Source of the DNA: Firmicutes bacterium UBA7510
GTDB taxonomy: Bacteria > Bacillota > Clostridia > Tissierellales > Sedimentibacteraceae
Assembly (NCBI GenBank): GCA_002479485.1
Contig: DLNM01000052.1
Location: forward strand, 119,878 to 183,877
DNA length: 64,000 nt
Direction: 5' to 3'
The stretch's first letter is position 1, and the number at the start of each line of letters is the position of its first letter. Below the pieces are notes generated by a model. The model was not told where the DNA came from. It saw only the letters and a list, made by a program, of their open reading frames with translations, and did not search any database. The translations under genes were made by a program, and so were the position numbers. Of the stretch, positions 9,442 through 18,373 are shown piece by piece.

Positions 9442-10547
9442 TGTCAAATATATATTTTAAAAATTTAACTAAAGTTTATAGTAAGAGCACTAAAAATGAA
9501 TTTAAAGCTGTTAAAAATATTAGCTTAGAGATAGAAAATGAAGAATTTGTTGTATTTCTTGGGCCTTCTGGCTGTGGTAAGACCACAACGCTTAGAATGC
9601 TTGCAGGACTGGAGGAAATCACTGAAGGCGAAATATATATAGATGACGTAATGGTAAATGACATGGAGCCAAAAGATAGAAATATCGCAATGGTATTTCA
9701 AAACTATGCATTATATCCGCATATGTCTGTGTATGATAACATAGCATTTGGTTTAAAAAACAGAAAAGTAGATAAAAAGAGAATAGATGAGAAAGTAATA
9801 AGTATAGCAGAAATATTAGGCATAGAAAAAGAATTAAGAAGAAGACCTAAGGAATTATCAGGGGGGCAGAGACAAAGAGTCGCAATGGGACGTGCAATGG
9901 TTAGAAATCCTAAGGTATTTCTAATGGATGAGCCATTATCAAACTTAGATGTAAAACTTAGAGTACAAATGAGAAATGAGCTTATAAAGCTGCATAAGGA
10001 TTTAAGGGCAACTTTCGTTTTTGTTACACATGATCAAGTTGAAGCTATGACGCTTGCAACTAAAATAGTTGTTATGAATGAGGGTCATATAATGCAGGTT
10101 GGAAGCCCTAAAGAAATCTTCAACAGTCCTAAGAATTTATTTGTTGCAGGCTTTATAGGAAGCTCTCAAATGAATTTTATTTCGGGGAAATATAGCGTTG
10201 ATAATGGAAAATCATATTTTGTATCTGAGTGTATAAGTATAGAAATAGATGATGAAAATCTTACAAAAAAATTAAAAGCTAATCAAGAGCTTATTCTAGG
10301 CATTCGTCCTGAACATATAAGATTGGTTGATAAAAATACTGAATATGATATTGAGCTAAGAGCGAATTTTACTGAAAACATGGGTTCATATAAAAATGTA
10401 TATATGAGTCTTGACTCGACAGATTTGATAATGCAATCGGATTTTGAAGAAGCGTTGGACAATAACGAAAAGATATGTATAAACTTTGATAGAAATAAAA
10501 TTCATTTATTTGATAAACAAACACAGATAAATATTAAGGAAATGTAG
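9441..10547 (+). CDS. ABC transporter ATPase, MsmX/UgpC/MalK family
   Basis: A 368-residue ATP-binding subunit for carbohydrate-type importers. Walker A is GPSGCGKTT, the Q-loop is MVFQNYALYPHMSVYDNI, the signature is LSGGQRQR, Walker B is VFLMDEP and the H-loop is FVFVTHDQVEA. Past about residue 240 is the TOBE-like regulatory domain (LGIRPEHIRL). The start ATG overlaps the stop of the preceding methyltransferase gene. A dedicated ATPase inside the operon suggests this transporter does not rely on a shared MsmX. Confidence 0.95.
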   Translation: MSNIYFKNLTKVYSKSTKNEFKAVKNISLEIENEEFVVFLGPSGCGKTTTLRMLAGLEEITEGEIYIDDVMVNDMEPKDRNIAMVFQNYALYPHMSVYDNIAFGLKNRKVDKKRIDEKVISIAEILGIEKELRRRPKELSGGQRQRVAMGRAMVRNPKVFLMDEPLSNLDVKLRVQMRNELIKLHKDLRATFVFVTHDQVEAMTLATKIVVMNEGHIMQVGSPKEIFNSPKNLFVAGFIGSSQMNFISGKYSVDNGKSYFVSECISIEIDDENLTKKLKANQELILGIRPEHIRLVDKNTEYDIELRANFTENMGSYKNVYMSLDSTDLIMQSDFEEALDNNEKICINFDRNKIHLFDKQTQINIKEM

Positions 10548-10555
10548 GAATTTTG

Positions 10556-11305
10556 ATGGGTGATAAATTTATAAATTATAGTGATTATGCTTGCTGTGGT
10601 AAACATTCGGATATGGTAAGTAAAGAGCATCAATCTAAGGTATATGTATTACCAAGTATCGGATTTGTTGAGGTTGAAGCATTCAAAATAAGCAGTGGAG
10701 TAGAAAAGCTTGATTTAAACAATATAGCTAAGCTTTCAAATTTTAATTTTGAGGAAGGATCAATCTATTCTGTTCTCAGACAATGTAAAGATTTAAGCAC
10801 AGATTATAAGGTGATGATTAAGGTTAATGGTCCCTTAACTATAATAAGTGAGCTAATAGGTCTTAATAAACTATTTTTGTTTTGGAAAAAGGCACCCGAT
10901 GAATTCTATAATGTCCTAAAAAGGATAGAAAATAATTTAAGTTCATATATAAATGAGTGCATCAATTATGGTGCTAGTATCATTTCATATGGTGATGCAA
11001 TTTGTTCTCGAGATATTTTAGGACCAAGGCATTTGCAAGATATAACAACTAATTTTACTTATCCTTTTCTGAAAAGTATTGAAACCATAATAAATAAAAG
11101 GGCTCTTTTGCACATATGCCCTAAGCTAAGCGGTGCATTAAAGCATCTTGACTTGGCTAGTACTAGGATTATAAATTTAAATAAAAAAATGAGCTATGAG
11201 GATGCTTGCCTCTATGTTAATGAACTGGAGGCTATAGTAGGCAGTAAATGTATTGAGTATAGAGATATTCAGGTTAAAAAATTAGAGATTTTAAACCTAA
11301 AATAA
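10556..11305 (+). CDS. Shortened, divergent UroD/MtaA-like protein
   Basis: A protein of 249 residues related to the two larger methyltransferases here but about 100 residues shorter. The middle matches the fold (VNGPLTIISELIGLNKLFLFWKKAPDEF, and a SIISYGDAICSRDILGP segment equivalent to the longer proteins' substrate region). It keeps HIC in LLHICPKLSGALKH but lacks the final Gly-Cys-x-x-Pro-type segment; the only late cysteines are in DACLY and SKCIEY. ATG 10556 is chosen over TTG 10553 because AGGA at 10547-10550 is better spaced. The frame is intact and lies between conserved operon genes, so it may be an accessory or partner subunit, or a decaying copy. Confidence 0.65.
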   Translation: MGDKFINYSDYACCGKHSDMVSKEHQSKVYVLPSIGFVEVEAFKISSGVEKLDLNNIAKLSNFNFEEGSIYSVLRQCKDLSTDYKVMIKVNGPLTIISELIGLNKLFLFWKKAPDEFYNVLKRIENNLSSYINECINYGASIISYGDAICSRDILGPRHLQDITTNFTYPFLKSIETIINKRALLHICPKLSGALKHLDLASTRIINLNKKMSYEDACLYVNELEAIVGSKCIEYRDIQVKKLEILNLK

Positions 11306-11323
11306 TAATAGGGAGGTATATAT

Positions 11324-11974
11324 ATGTCAGAAAATAAAGAAGTACTATTATCAAAGTTGTCTAATTGTGTTTTAGAAATGGAAGATGAACTAGTAGTAGA
11401 GGTAGCAAAGCAATATATTGAAGCCGGATATTCTCCTATTGACGGTATACTAGAAGGTTTGGTTGATGGTATGCAAGAGGCAGCTAAACTTTTTGAGGAG
11501 GAAGAGTATTTTATTCCTGAACTTTTAGTATGCTCTGAAGCAATGTATAATGGCTTGAATATTTTGAAGCCACATTTAGATAAAAGTAATTTTGGCAAGA
11601 ATAAAAAGATTGTTCTTGGTGTAGTAGAAGGAGATACTCATGATATAGGAAAAAATCTGGTTAAAATAATGCTTGAAGCAGCAGGCTACGAAGTCATAGA
11701 TATGGGAAGAGATGTACCTTGTGAAAGCTTTGTTGATAAGGTACTAGAAACAAAGGCAGATTTACTGGCTATGTCTACTCTAATGTCTAGTACCATGAGT
11801 AGTATGCAAAGAGTTATTCAGATTTTAGAGGAGAAAAATATCAGAGAATCAATAAAGGTTATAATAGGTGGAGCGCCTATATCGCTTTCATTCTCAAAAA
11901 AGATAGGGGCAGATGGTTATTCATCAAATGCAGTTGAGGCAGTAAAGCTAGTTGATGAATTATTATCGGTATAG
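11324..11974 (+). CDS. Corrinoid (B12-binding) methyl-carrier protein, MtaC/MtbC/MetH-cap type
   Basis: A 216-residue methyl carrier. Residues 1-90 form the helical cap domain (QYIEAGYSPIDGILEGLVDGMQEAAKLFEEEEYFIPELL). The Rossmann-like B12 domain starts near 95 with VVEGDTHDIGKNLV, the DxHxxG motif whose histidine coordinates cobalt, and contains MSTLMSSTM and the GGAP loop. GGGAGGTATATAT precedes ATG 11324. It should shuttle methyl groups between the UroD-family proteins encoded on either side, and be reactivated by the RACo-like protein at 13001-14689. Confidence 0.93.
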   Translation: MSENKEVLLSKLSNCVLEMEDELVVEVAKQYIEAGYSPIDGILEGLVDGMQEAAKLFEEEEYFIPELLVCSEAMYNGLNILKPHLDKSNFGKNKKIVLGVVEGDTHDIGKNLVKIMLEAAGYEVIDMGRDVPCESFVDKVLETKADLLAMSTLMSSTMSSMQRVIQILEEKNIRESIKVIIGGAPISLSFSKKIGADGYSSNAVEAVKLVDELLSV

Positions 11975-11978
11975 AAAT

Positions 11979-13001
11979 ATGTTTACAGAAAAAGAAAGAC
12001 TATTTTATGCATTCGATAAAAAAAATATAGATAGACCTCCCTGTATATGTCCAGGAGGTATGATGAATATGGTTACTAAAGAACTAATGCAAGAAACTAA
12101 TGCGAAGTGGCCAGATGCACATAGTGATTCTGATATGATGGCAGAGCTGTCAAGGGGTGTATACAGCCTTGGATTATTTGAAAACTATGGTGTACCATTT
12201 TGTATGACTGTGGAGGCAGAGGCTATGGGTTCCACAGTAGATTTTGGTAACATAATGGTAGAGCCACATATTGTAGAATACAGTTTAAAAAAATCGGAGG
12301 AATGGGATAAATTAAATAAAATTGATTTTGACAAAAGCAGAGCGACTGTAGTTCTTAATGCCATAAAAAAGTTGAGCGAATATAAGGATGATGTGCCTGT
12401 CATTGGAAACTTGACAGGTCCTGTAAGCGTTGCAACTTCATTGCTTGATCCTAATATTTTTTATAAGGAGCTTAGAAAAAACAAAGAGGCTGCACACAGT
12501 CTTATGAGGCATGTATCTGAGCAGATTGCCTTATTTGGTATTAAACAGGTTGAGGCTGGCGCTAATTGTATAACCATATCTGATCCCAGTGCAACAGGTG
12601 AAATACTTGGACCCAGTGCATTCAAGGAGTTTGCAGTTCCATATATAAATCATATAATAGATAGAATTAAGAGCATGTATGACATAAAAATTATTGTTCA
12701 TATATGCGGAAATATGAACATTGTTAAGGGCATTATAGGACATATTAGAGCAGATGCTTTCAGTTTTGATTCAATGGTAAATATTAAAGAAATAAAAAAT
12801 GAGCTTCCACAACGTGTTACAATGGGTAACTTAAATACCTTTATGCTTGAATTTGGCAGTAAAGAAAAAATACGAACATCAACATTAAAATGTGCAAGTG
12901 ATGGATTTAACATAATTTCACCTGCCTGTGGCTTGGGAGTTGGAACAGGCTTAGAGAATATAAAAATTATTTTATCAACTATAAAGGAAATTGCAGAATA
13001 A
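11979..13001 (+). CDS. Corrinoid methyltransferase of the UroD/MtaA family (second full copy)
   Basis: A 340-residue protein whose N-terminus (FTEKERLFYAFDKKNIDRPPCICPGGMMN) closely follows MtaA/MtbA-like proteins. Zinc-ligand candidates are His-X-Cys in VHICGNMNIVKGI and a Cys in SPACGLGVGTGLENIK. I chose ATG 11979, four bases after the carrier-protein stop, because homologues begin there; the frame extends back to a TTG at 11952 inside the preceding gene. There is no separate Shine-Dalgarno, which suggests coupling to the B12 protein. It is clearly diverged from the 8389 copy, so the two may work on opposite sides of the carrier. Confidence 0.87.
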   Translation: MFTEKERLFYAFDKKNIDRPPCICPGGMMNMVTKELMQETNAKWPDAHSDSDMMAELSRGVYSLGLFENYGVPFCMTVEAEAMGSTVDFGNIMVEPHIVEYSLKKSEEWDKLNKIDFDKSRATVVLNAIKKLSEYKDDVPVIGNLTGPVSVATSLLDPNIFYKELRKNKEAAHSLMRHVSEQIALFGIKQVEAGANCITISDPSATGEILGPSAFKEFAVPYINHIIDRIKSMYDIKIIVHICGNMNIVKGIIGHIRADAFSFDSMVNIKEIKNELPQRVTMGNLNTFMLEFGSKEKIRTSTLKCASDGFNIISPACGLGVGTGLENIKIILSTIKEIAE

Positions 13002-14689
13002 TGTATAAAATAACTATTAAATCATTAAACCAAATTGTACTATTTAAAGAATCTCAGAGCTTAACTGAAGCCTTAACTAATAATAATATTGCTATTAACA
13101 ACAGCTGTATAGGTCGGGGAACCTGCGGAAAATGCAAAATTAAACATATATCCGGAAAGCTTAACGATATAAAAGCAGAAGAAAGAAAATTTCTTAGTAG
13201 ACATGATATAGAAAATAATATTAGATTAGGCTGCTATGCGTTCCCACAAGGAGATATTGAAATAGATGTGTTGGATACTCAGGCAGATTATTCAATAACT
13301 TCATATGGACTTGTTTCGGAATTTAGAGTAAATCCTTTTATTCATAAGCTTCTGAATAAATCAGGAAACACATATGTTTATTATGGGGACGATTTATTGA
13401 CTGAAGAAAAGGGAAACACTTTAGATAAGCTATATGGAATTGCATTAGATATTGGTACTACAACAGTTGTCATGTCATTGATACATATAAATACAGCAAA
13501 AGAACTTGCTACAGAAGTTTCTATAAATACTCAAATAGATTATGGACAAGATGTTATAAGCAGAATTTCATACTCCGAAGAAAATGGAATAGAAGGCATA
13601 TTTAAACTTAAAAAATCAATAATTGACCTACTTAACAATATGATTCAAAGATTGTGTAATCAAACAAACATAGATAGACAAAATATATATGAAGTTGATG
13701 TTTCGGCTAATACAACAATGCTTCATATGTTACTGGGAGTAAATGCATCAAGTATGGCTAGAGTACCATATGAACCTGTGTTTACAGCCTCTCAGAATAT
13801 TGTTGCTTCTGATTTAGGCATAAATATCAATCAAAGCGGAAAAGTATACTGCTTGCCATCTGTATCATCATTTATAGGAGCAGACATAGTATCTGGTCTG
13901 TATGCTTCGGGTTCATGTGATTCTGATGAAAATATACTATACGTAGATATAGGTACAAATGGAGAAATAGTTCTTAAAGTTAATGATAAAATGTATTGTT
14001 GCTCCTGTGCGGCGGGACCAGCTCTTGAAGGAATGAACATAAGCTTTGGCATGAAGGCTGGAAGCGGCGCAATAGAACAAGTTAAAATTGAGGATAATCG
14101 TCTGGAGCTAAGCATAATAGCTCAAACAGCTCCAATAGGTCTATGTGGAAGTGGAATAATCTCTGCAATAGCTCAATTAGTCAAAAAAGGATTGATAAAA
14201 AATGACGGTGCTATTCATTCTGCAAATGATTTTAGTGAAGATGATTTTAGAAGAACTCTAATAATTGAAAACGGAAGAAAAAAATCTATAAGGCTTACTT
14301 TTGATCACAATCCAATAACAATATCTCAAAAGGATATCAGACAAGTACAATTAGCTAAGGGTGCAATACTAGCTGGAATTTACACTTTGTTCCAAGCTGC
14401 TGATATTGATTTCAATTATATAGATAAAGTTTTAATTGCAGGTCAATTTGGTCTTCATTTGTCTGTTGACAGTTTAATTGGCTGTGGTATTCTACCGATT
14501 GAACTGTCAGATAAAATCACATATATAGGCAATACTTCAAAGTCTGGCGCCTATATGTCACTATTATCGAAGGATGCTAAAAATAGGATGAATGACATAG
14601 CCTTAAACATAGAATATCTAGAGTTATCAAGGCTAGATTCGTATCAAAAATTATTTATTAAATGTTTAAATTTTGATGCTAGACTATAG
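13001..14689 (+). CDS. RACo-like corrinoid activation protein (ferredoxin + ASKHA ATPase domain)
   Basis: A 562-residue protein that would re-reduce inactive Co(II) corrinoid to Co(I) with ATP. Residues 1-90 are a plant-type [2Fe-2S] domain with Cys36, Cys42, Cys45 and Cys78 (CIGRGTCGKC and LGCYAF). The ASKHA part starts near 145 (YGIALDIGTTTVVMSLI) and includes VSANTTMLHMLLG, YVDIGTNGEIVL, a CAAGPALEGM segment and, near the C-terminus, IAGQFGLHLS. This order matches RACo and other DUF4445 proteins. Its start overlaps the methyltransferase stop (ATAATG), and it is the last gene of the operon. The carrier at 11324-11974 is the obvious client. Confidence 0.92.
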   Translation: MYKITIKSLNQIVLFKESQSLTEALTNNNIAINNSCIGRGTCGKCKIKHISGKLNDIKAEERKFLSRHDIENNIRLGCYAFPQGDIEIDVLDTQADYSITSYGLVSEFRVNPFIHKLLNKSGNTYVYYGDDLLTEEKGNTLDKLYGIALDIGTTTVVMSLIHINTAKELATEVSINTQIDYGQDVISRISYSEENGIEGIFKLKKSIIDLLNNMIQRLCNQTNIDRQNIYEVDVSANTTMLHMLLGVNASSMARVPYEPVFTASQNIVASDLGININQSGKVYCLPSVSSFIGADIVSGLYASGSCDSDENILYVDIGTNGEIVLKVNDKMYCCSCAAGPALEGMNISFGMKAGSGAIEQVKIEDNRLELSIIAQTAPIGLCGSGIISAIAQLVKKGLIKNDGAIHSANDFSEDDFRRTLIIENGRKKSIRLTFDHNPITISQKDIRQVQLAKGAILAGIYTLFQAADIDFNYIDKVLIAGQFGLHLSVDSLIGCGILPIELSDKITYIGNTSKSGAYMSLLSKDAKNRMNDIALNIEYLELSRLDSYQKLFIKCLNFDARL

Positions 14690-14753
14690 GGTAATTATTA
14701 GGGTAATAATAAAAAATTTCATAGTTAAGAATAGTTGTATAATTTATTTTAAA

Positions 14754-14782
14754 TTGACAAGTTGGCTAGAATTCAATACGAT
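14754..14782 (+). promoter_or_regulatory. Promoter of the double-cubane-type protein gene
   Basis: TTGACA at 14754-14759, a 17-base spacer and TACGAT at 14777-14782, followed by AGAGG at 14799-14803. The -35 box is perfect and the -10 box is moderate. It indicates that the next gene is expressed separately from the corrinoid operon. Confidence 0.65.
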
Positions 14783-14810
14783 TATATTATAAATAAGTAG
14801 AGGTGTGTAT

Positions 14811-15968
14811 ATGAAAGTAAAAAAAGAATTACCGGTAATATTTGAAGAATTTGCAGAGGCTAGAAGAAATGCCTTTTTATCTGTTAAGGAAATTAAGGAA
14901 AAAGGAACACCGGTTGTGGGAGTTTTCTGTACATTTATGCCTGAAGAAATTCCTATGGCTATGGGTGCAGTTCCTATCGGACTATGTTCGTTCTCAGAAG
15001 AGACAATCCCAGAGGCTGAAAAAGATCTTCCGAAAAACCTATGTCCGCTTATAAAAGCAAGCTATGGATTTGCTAAAACTGACAAATGTCCGTTCTTCTA
15101 TTTCTCGGATTTAGTTGTAGGGGAATCTACTTGTGACGGAAAGAAAAAAATGTATGAATATTTAAGTGAGTTTAAACCGGTACATATTATGGAACTTCCA
15201 AACAGTGCAACAGGTAAAAGCGGATTTGAGATGTGGAAAAAAGAAGTTATTGGATATAAAGAAAAGCTTGAGGAATTTTTTGGTGTAACTATAACTGAGG
15301 AGCAAGTTAGAGAGGCTGTAAAGCTTAAAAATAGAGAAAGAGATGTTAGAAAAGAATTTTATAGTCTAGGCAAATTAAAACCATCACCAATCTTAGGATC
15401 TAAGGTGCACAACACTCTTTATGGAGCAGGATTTAAATTTGACAAGGAAGCTAATATAGAAGAAATGAAGGCTCTAATTGAGCAAATTAAAAGTGAATAT
15501 GTTCCGAATGAAGAGGATGCTAAAAAACCTCGTATATTGATAACAGGCTCACCAATAGGTGGAGTAAGCGCTAAGTTATTTAAGGCTATAGAGGACAATG
15601 GTGGAAGCGTAGTTGCTCTAGAAAACTGCGGCGGTGCTAAGGCTATTGAAGAAAATGTTGATGAAAATGCTGAAGATATTTATGAAGCTATAGCTCGTAA
15701 ATATTTGAACATAGGATGTGCATGCATATCTCCAAATGGCAAGAGATTAGAGCTTTTAAACAAAATGATAGATGAATATCAAGTAGATGGAGTTATAGAT
15801 GTTGTATTGACATCATGTCATCCATACAGTGTTGAAACACTTCAAATTAAGAGACTTTGTGAAAATGAAAAAAATGTACCTTACTTGACAATTGAGACTG
15901 ATTATTCTCAATCAGATGTTGGTCAGATAGATACAAGAATTGCGGCTTTCATAGAAATTTTAAAATAA
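14811..15968 (+). CDS. 2-hydroxyacyl-CoA dehydratase-like / double-cubane cluster protein
   Basis: A 385-residue Fe-S protein of the HgdB/BcrC superfamily, most like the single-subunit double-cubane cluster proteins (DCCP) that reduce small molecules when driven by an ATP-hydrolysing activator. Cysteines at 40, 59, 78, 93, 108, 273, 303, 305, 336 and 350 include the clustered set VFC, GLC, NLC, DKC and STCDGKK expected for cluster binding. No second subunit gene or CoA-transferase is adjacent, which argues against a classical two-subunit dehydratase. AGAGG seven bases upstream favours ATG 14811 over GTG 14805. Its partner activator is encoded convergently at 16039-16800. The physiological substrate is unknown. 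Confidence 0.82.
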   Translation: MKVKKELPVIFEEFAEARRNAFLSVKEIKEKGTPVVGVFCTFMPEEIPMAMGAVPIGLCSFSEETIPEAEKDLPKNLCPLIKASYGFAKTDKCPFFYFSDLVVGESTCDGKKKMYEYLSEFKPVHIMELPNSATGKSGFEMWKKEVIGYKEKLEEFFGVTITEEQVREAVKLKNRERDVRKEFYSLGKLKPSPILGSKVHNTLYGAGFKFDKEANIEEMKALIEQIKSEYVPNEEDAKKPRILITGSPIGGVSAKLFKAIEDNGGSVVALENCGGAKAIEENVDENAEDIYEAIARKYLNIGCACISPNGKRLELLNKMIDEYQVDGVIDVVLTSCHPYSVETLQIKRLCENEKNVPYLTIETDYSQSDVGQIDTRIAAFIEILK

Positions 15969-15983
15969 ATTATTCAAAAAAAT

Positions 15984-16022
15984 ACCACCAAGCACTAAAT
16001 TAAGTGTCTTTGGTGGTTTTTT
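15984..16022. terminator. Bidirectional terminator between the dehydratase-like gene and its activator
   Basis: The stem ACCACCAA / TTGGTGGT is extended by an inner CACT / AGTG, with A-rich sequence on the left and a T run on the right, so it can end transcription from both convergent genes. Confidence 0.85.
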
Positions 16023-16038
16023 ATAATTTTTTTATTAG

Positions 16039-16800
16039 CTATAATTTTGTTGCAATAATTGCGGCGCCTAAAGCCCCAGCATATCTTCCAAGCTCATTTT
16101 CACAAACATCATGACCTATTTTTTTAGAAAGTTCCTTAGCTACATATGAACGTTGGCTTAAACCTCCTGTAAGGACGCATTTACCTTCGACACCGTGCCT
16201 ATTCACAAGTTGACTGACCTTAGTCACTACTGAATCTATAACACCTGCTGCTATATCCTTTCTGTCGGCACCAGCACCTATATATCCTATTACCTCCGAT
16301 TCAGCAAAAACTGTGCACATTGAGCTGATGTTAAGTGGGGTTCCATGCCCTGCTAATTCTAAAAACTCTCCGAGGCTTAGACCCATTCTATTTGCCATAA
16401 TCTCTATAAATTTGCCGGTTCCGGCTGAGCATTTATCATTCATCAGAAATTTAGTGACCATACGGTTTTTATATGTGATAACCTTTGTATCCTGTCCACC
16501 TATATCAATCACAGTACAATTTTCATTTAAAAGATGTCCAGCACCAAGACCATGACATTTAATCTCTGTTACAACATCATCTGCAAAAGCTACAGAGATT
16601 CTTCCATATCCAGTTGCTATAACTTTTGCATTATCCTTATCAAGAATAATACCTGTTTCTATAATTTTATTTTTAATTAACTCTGAGGTCTCCTTACTAT
16701 TCCAACCTGTAGGCAGAGTAAAGCAATCTATAATTTTATTTCCGTCAAATATTACAGTCTTTGCTGCAGTAGAGCCTATGTCAATACCTATAAAATTCAT
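16039..16800 (-). CDS. Acyl-CoA dehydratase activase / DCCP reductase (BadF/BadG/HgdC family ATPase)
   Basis: A 253-residue ASKHA ATPase that binds one [4Fe-4S] cluster at a homodimer interface and injects low-potential electrons into a dehydratase-type partner on ATP hydrolysis. It begins FIGIDIGSTAAKTVIF (phosphate-1 loop), has TVIDIGGQDTKVI (phosphate-2), and the two cluster cysteines in NDKCSAGTGKF and SSMCTVFAESEVIG. LTGGLSQRSYV is the adenosine motif. GGAGG at 16806-16810 (complement) selects the ATG at 16800. It converges on the double-cubane-type gene, the likely partner. Length and motifs are normal. Confidence 0.93.
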   Translation of the reverse strand: MNFIGIDIGSTAAKTVIFDGNKIIDCFTLPTGWNSKETSELIKNKIIETGIILDKDNAKVIATGYGRISVAFADDVVTEIKCHGLGAGHLLNENCTVIDIGGQDTKVITYKNRMVTKFLMNDKCSAGTGKFIEIMANRMGLSLGEFLELAGHGTPLNISSMCTVFAESEVIGYIGAGADRKDIAAGVIDSVVTKVSQLVNRHGVEGKCVLTGGLSQRSYVAKELSKKIGHDVCENELGRYAGALGAAIIATKL

Positions 16801-16919
16801 TTTTTCCTCCATGCAATTAGTACAATTAATTATTGAAATACTCCATTCATTATAAGTTAATAAACAGGCTTATAACAATAGAAATTAGTTATATATCTGA
16901 TGGCTTTGATTACTTTAAG

Positions 16920-18158
16920 TTATATATTATTTTCTTTATTTTGATTCTGTCTTTCACTTTTAAATGCCCATAAGAATATTACTGCTCCTATAACTCTTAT
17001 GATACCACTTATATATAATGCTGCATGTATAGACAAAGCACCCTTTACAAATGTACCTATAAAAGGCATAAAAGAACTTGTAATTTGCGTAAAACAGGTA
17101 AACAAAGATATGTAAAGAGTTCTATCCTTTTCAGGGCTTACATAGATAAGTTCATTAAACAATAAAGTAGTCGCACCTGACATTCCGCTTCCAACTACCA
17201 ACTGCATTGCCAACAGCATCGGCAATGTATCACTTATTGCATATGCAAAGGGTGAAAGTGCCATCAATGACATACATATTCCCAGAACAGTTATATTTCC
17301 AAGCTTATCTGTTAATTTAATCCATAGACCTATTGTTAGAAATTGAACTATAGTAGAGGTAATATTAAGATATCCCACCCAAGCAGCATTTGCATGCAAA
17401 ACATCAAGCTGATATAAGTTGTACAAAGGCCAAGACATTTGCCAGCCCAAATAAAATATAATTACTGTTATACAATATTTTATGTATTTTGGATGTTCAG
17501 GAAGTGTTTTTATTATATGAAACAATTTCTTGCTGATATTATCGCTTTTTTGTGGTGGTTTAGCATCAAAAACAAACTTTTTATATTGTAAAACTTCATA
17601 TGTACCTATTAAAAATGTAAAGACAAAGAGTACCTCATATAAAAATAAGATATCAATAGGATATTTTTCATTTAGAGATAAAAATATTCCGACTATAAAG
17701 GTTGCCCCGATTGTAAGTACACTGTTGAACTTGTTTCTGTCGCCTATAATTGCGTTTAACTTATTCATTGGGAAAACATCTGCTACTAAGGATTGATATC
17801 CAATTCCCCATACAGCTTCTGGTGCATTCCTAAGTCCCATTAGAGCAACTAGAGTTATTGGCTGTAATGCTTTAGGTAAAAATGGAACAAATGCATACAG
17901 CAAGAAAAAGGCCCTAGATAAGAAGCATATAATCAGTGTTGTTCTTAATTTGTTTTTTGTATTATCAATAATTATGGCACCGGGAATTAAAACAAATACA
18001 GCTATCATACTGGGAAGAGCATTTAACAATGCAAAATGCATATCATTCCCGCCTGCTTCTTTTAAATATGTAACTAAAAATCCTGCACTAGACGCCACAA
18101 AAGCACCTAAAAGTCCACCGACTATATTGTATTTATAATTATGTTTAAGCTTGTCCAT
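16920..18158 (-). CDS. MFS transporter
   Basis: A 412-residue membrane protein with about twelve hydrophobic segments, typical of the major facilitator superfamily. Segments such as NIVGGLLGAFVASSAGFLVTYL, YIKYCITVIIFYLGWQMSWPLYNLY and GSGMSGATTLLFNELIYVS are visible. No residue pattern tells the substrate. GAGG six bases before ATG supports the start. It lies upstream of the activator gene on the same strand with a 119-base gap, and its start faces the chemotaxis receptor gene divergently. Confidence 0.85.
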   Translation of the reverse strand: MDKLKHNYKYNIVGGLLGAFVASSAGFLVTYLKEAGGNDMHFALLNALPSMIAVFVLIPGAIIIDNTKNKLRTTLIICFLSRAFFLLYAFVPFLPKALQPITLVALMGLRNAPEAVWGIGYQSLVADVFPMNKLNAIIGDRNKFNSVLTIGATFIVGIFLSLNEKYPIDILFLYEVLFVFTFLIGTYEVLQYKKFVFDAKPPQKSDNISKKLFHIIKTLPEHPKYIKYCITVIIFYLGWQMSWPLYNLYQLDVLHANAAWVGYLNITSTIVQFLTIGLWIKLTDKLGNITVLGICMSLMALSPFAYAISDTLPMLLAMQLVVGSGMSGATTLLFNELIYVSPEKDRTLYISLFTCFTQITSSFMPFIGTFVKGALSIHAALYISGIIRVIGAVIFLWAFKSERQNQNKENNI

Positions 18159-18373
18159 TTATAACCTCGTATGATATAGAATTATTTGTGTGTTTGTTTA
18201 TAATATCAAACTAATTTGAAATAATCAAGATGATTGAGGTTATAAATATATTAATTGTATTTTTTTAACAATGTGAACAATAATTCTCTTTTCTATTGTT
18301 AAAATTTAGTATATACTGTATATGTCGAATTATAGTTTTTTTTGAAACTAATATTACACTGGAGGTCTTTTCG

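Noticed and set aside
8389..13001. Genuine uroporphyrinogen decarboxylases for haem synthesis
   Set aside because: The proteins carry His-X-Cys and distal Cys zinc-ligand patterns of methyltransferases and sit with a corrinoid carrier and RACo-like activator; no haem genes are near.
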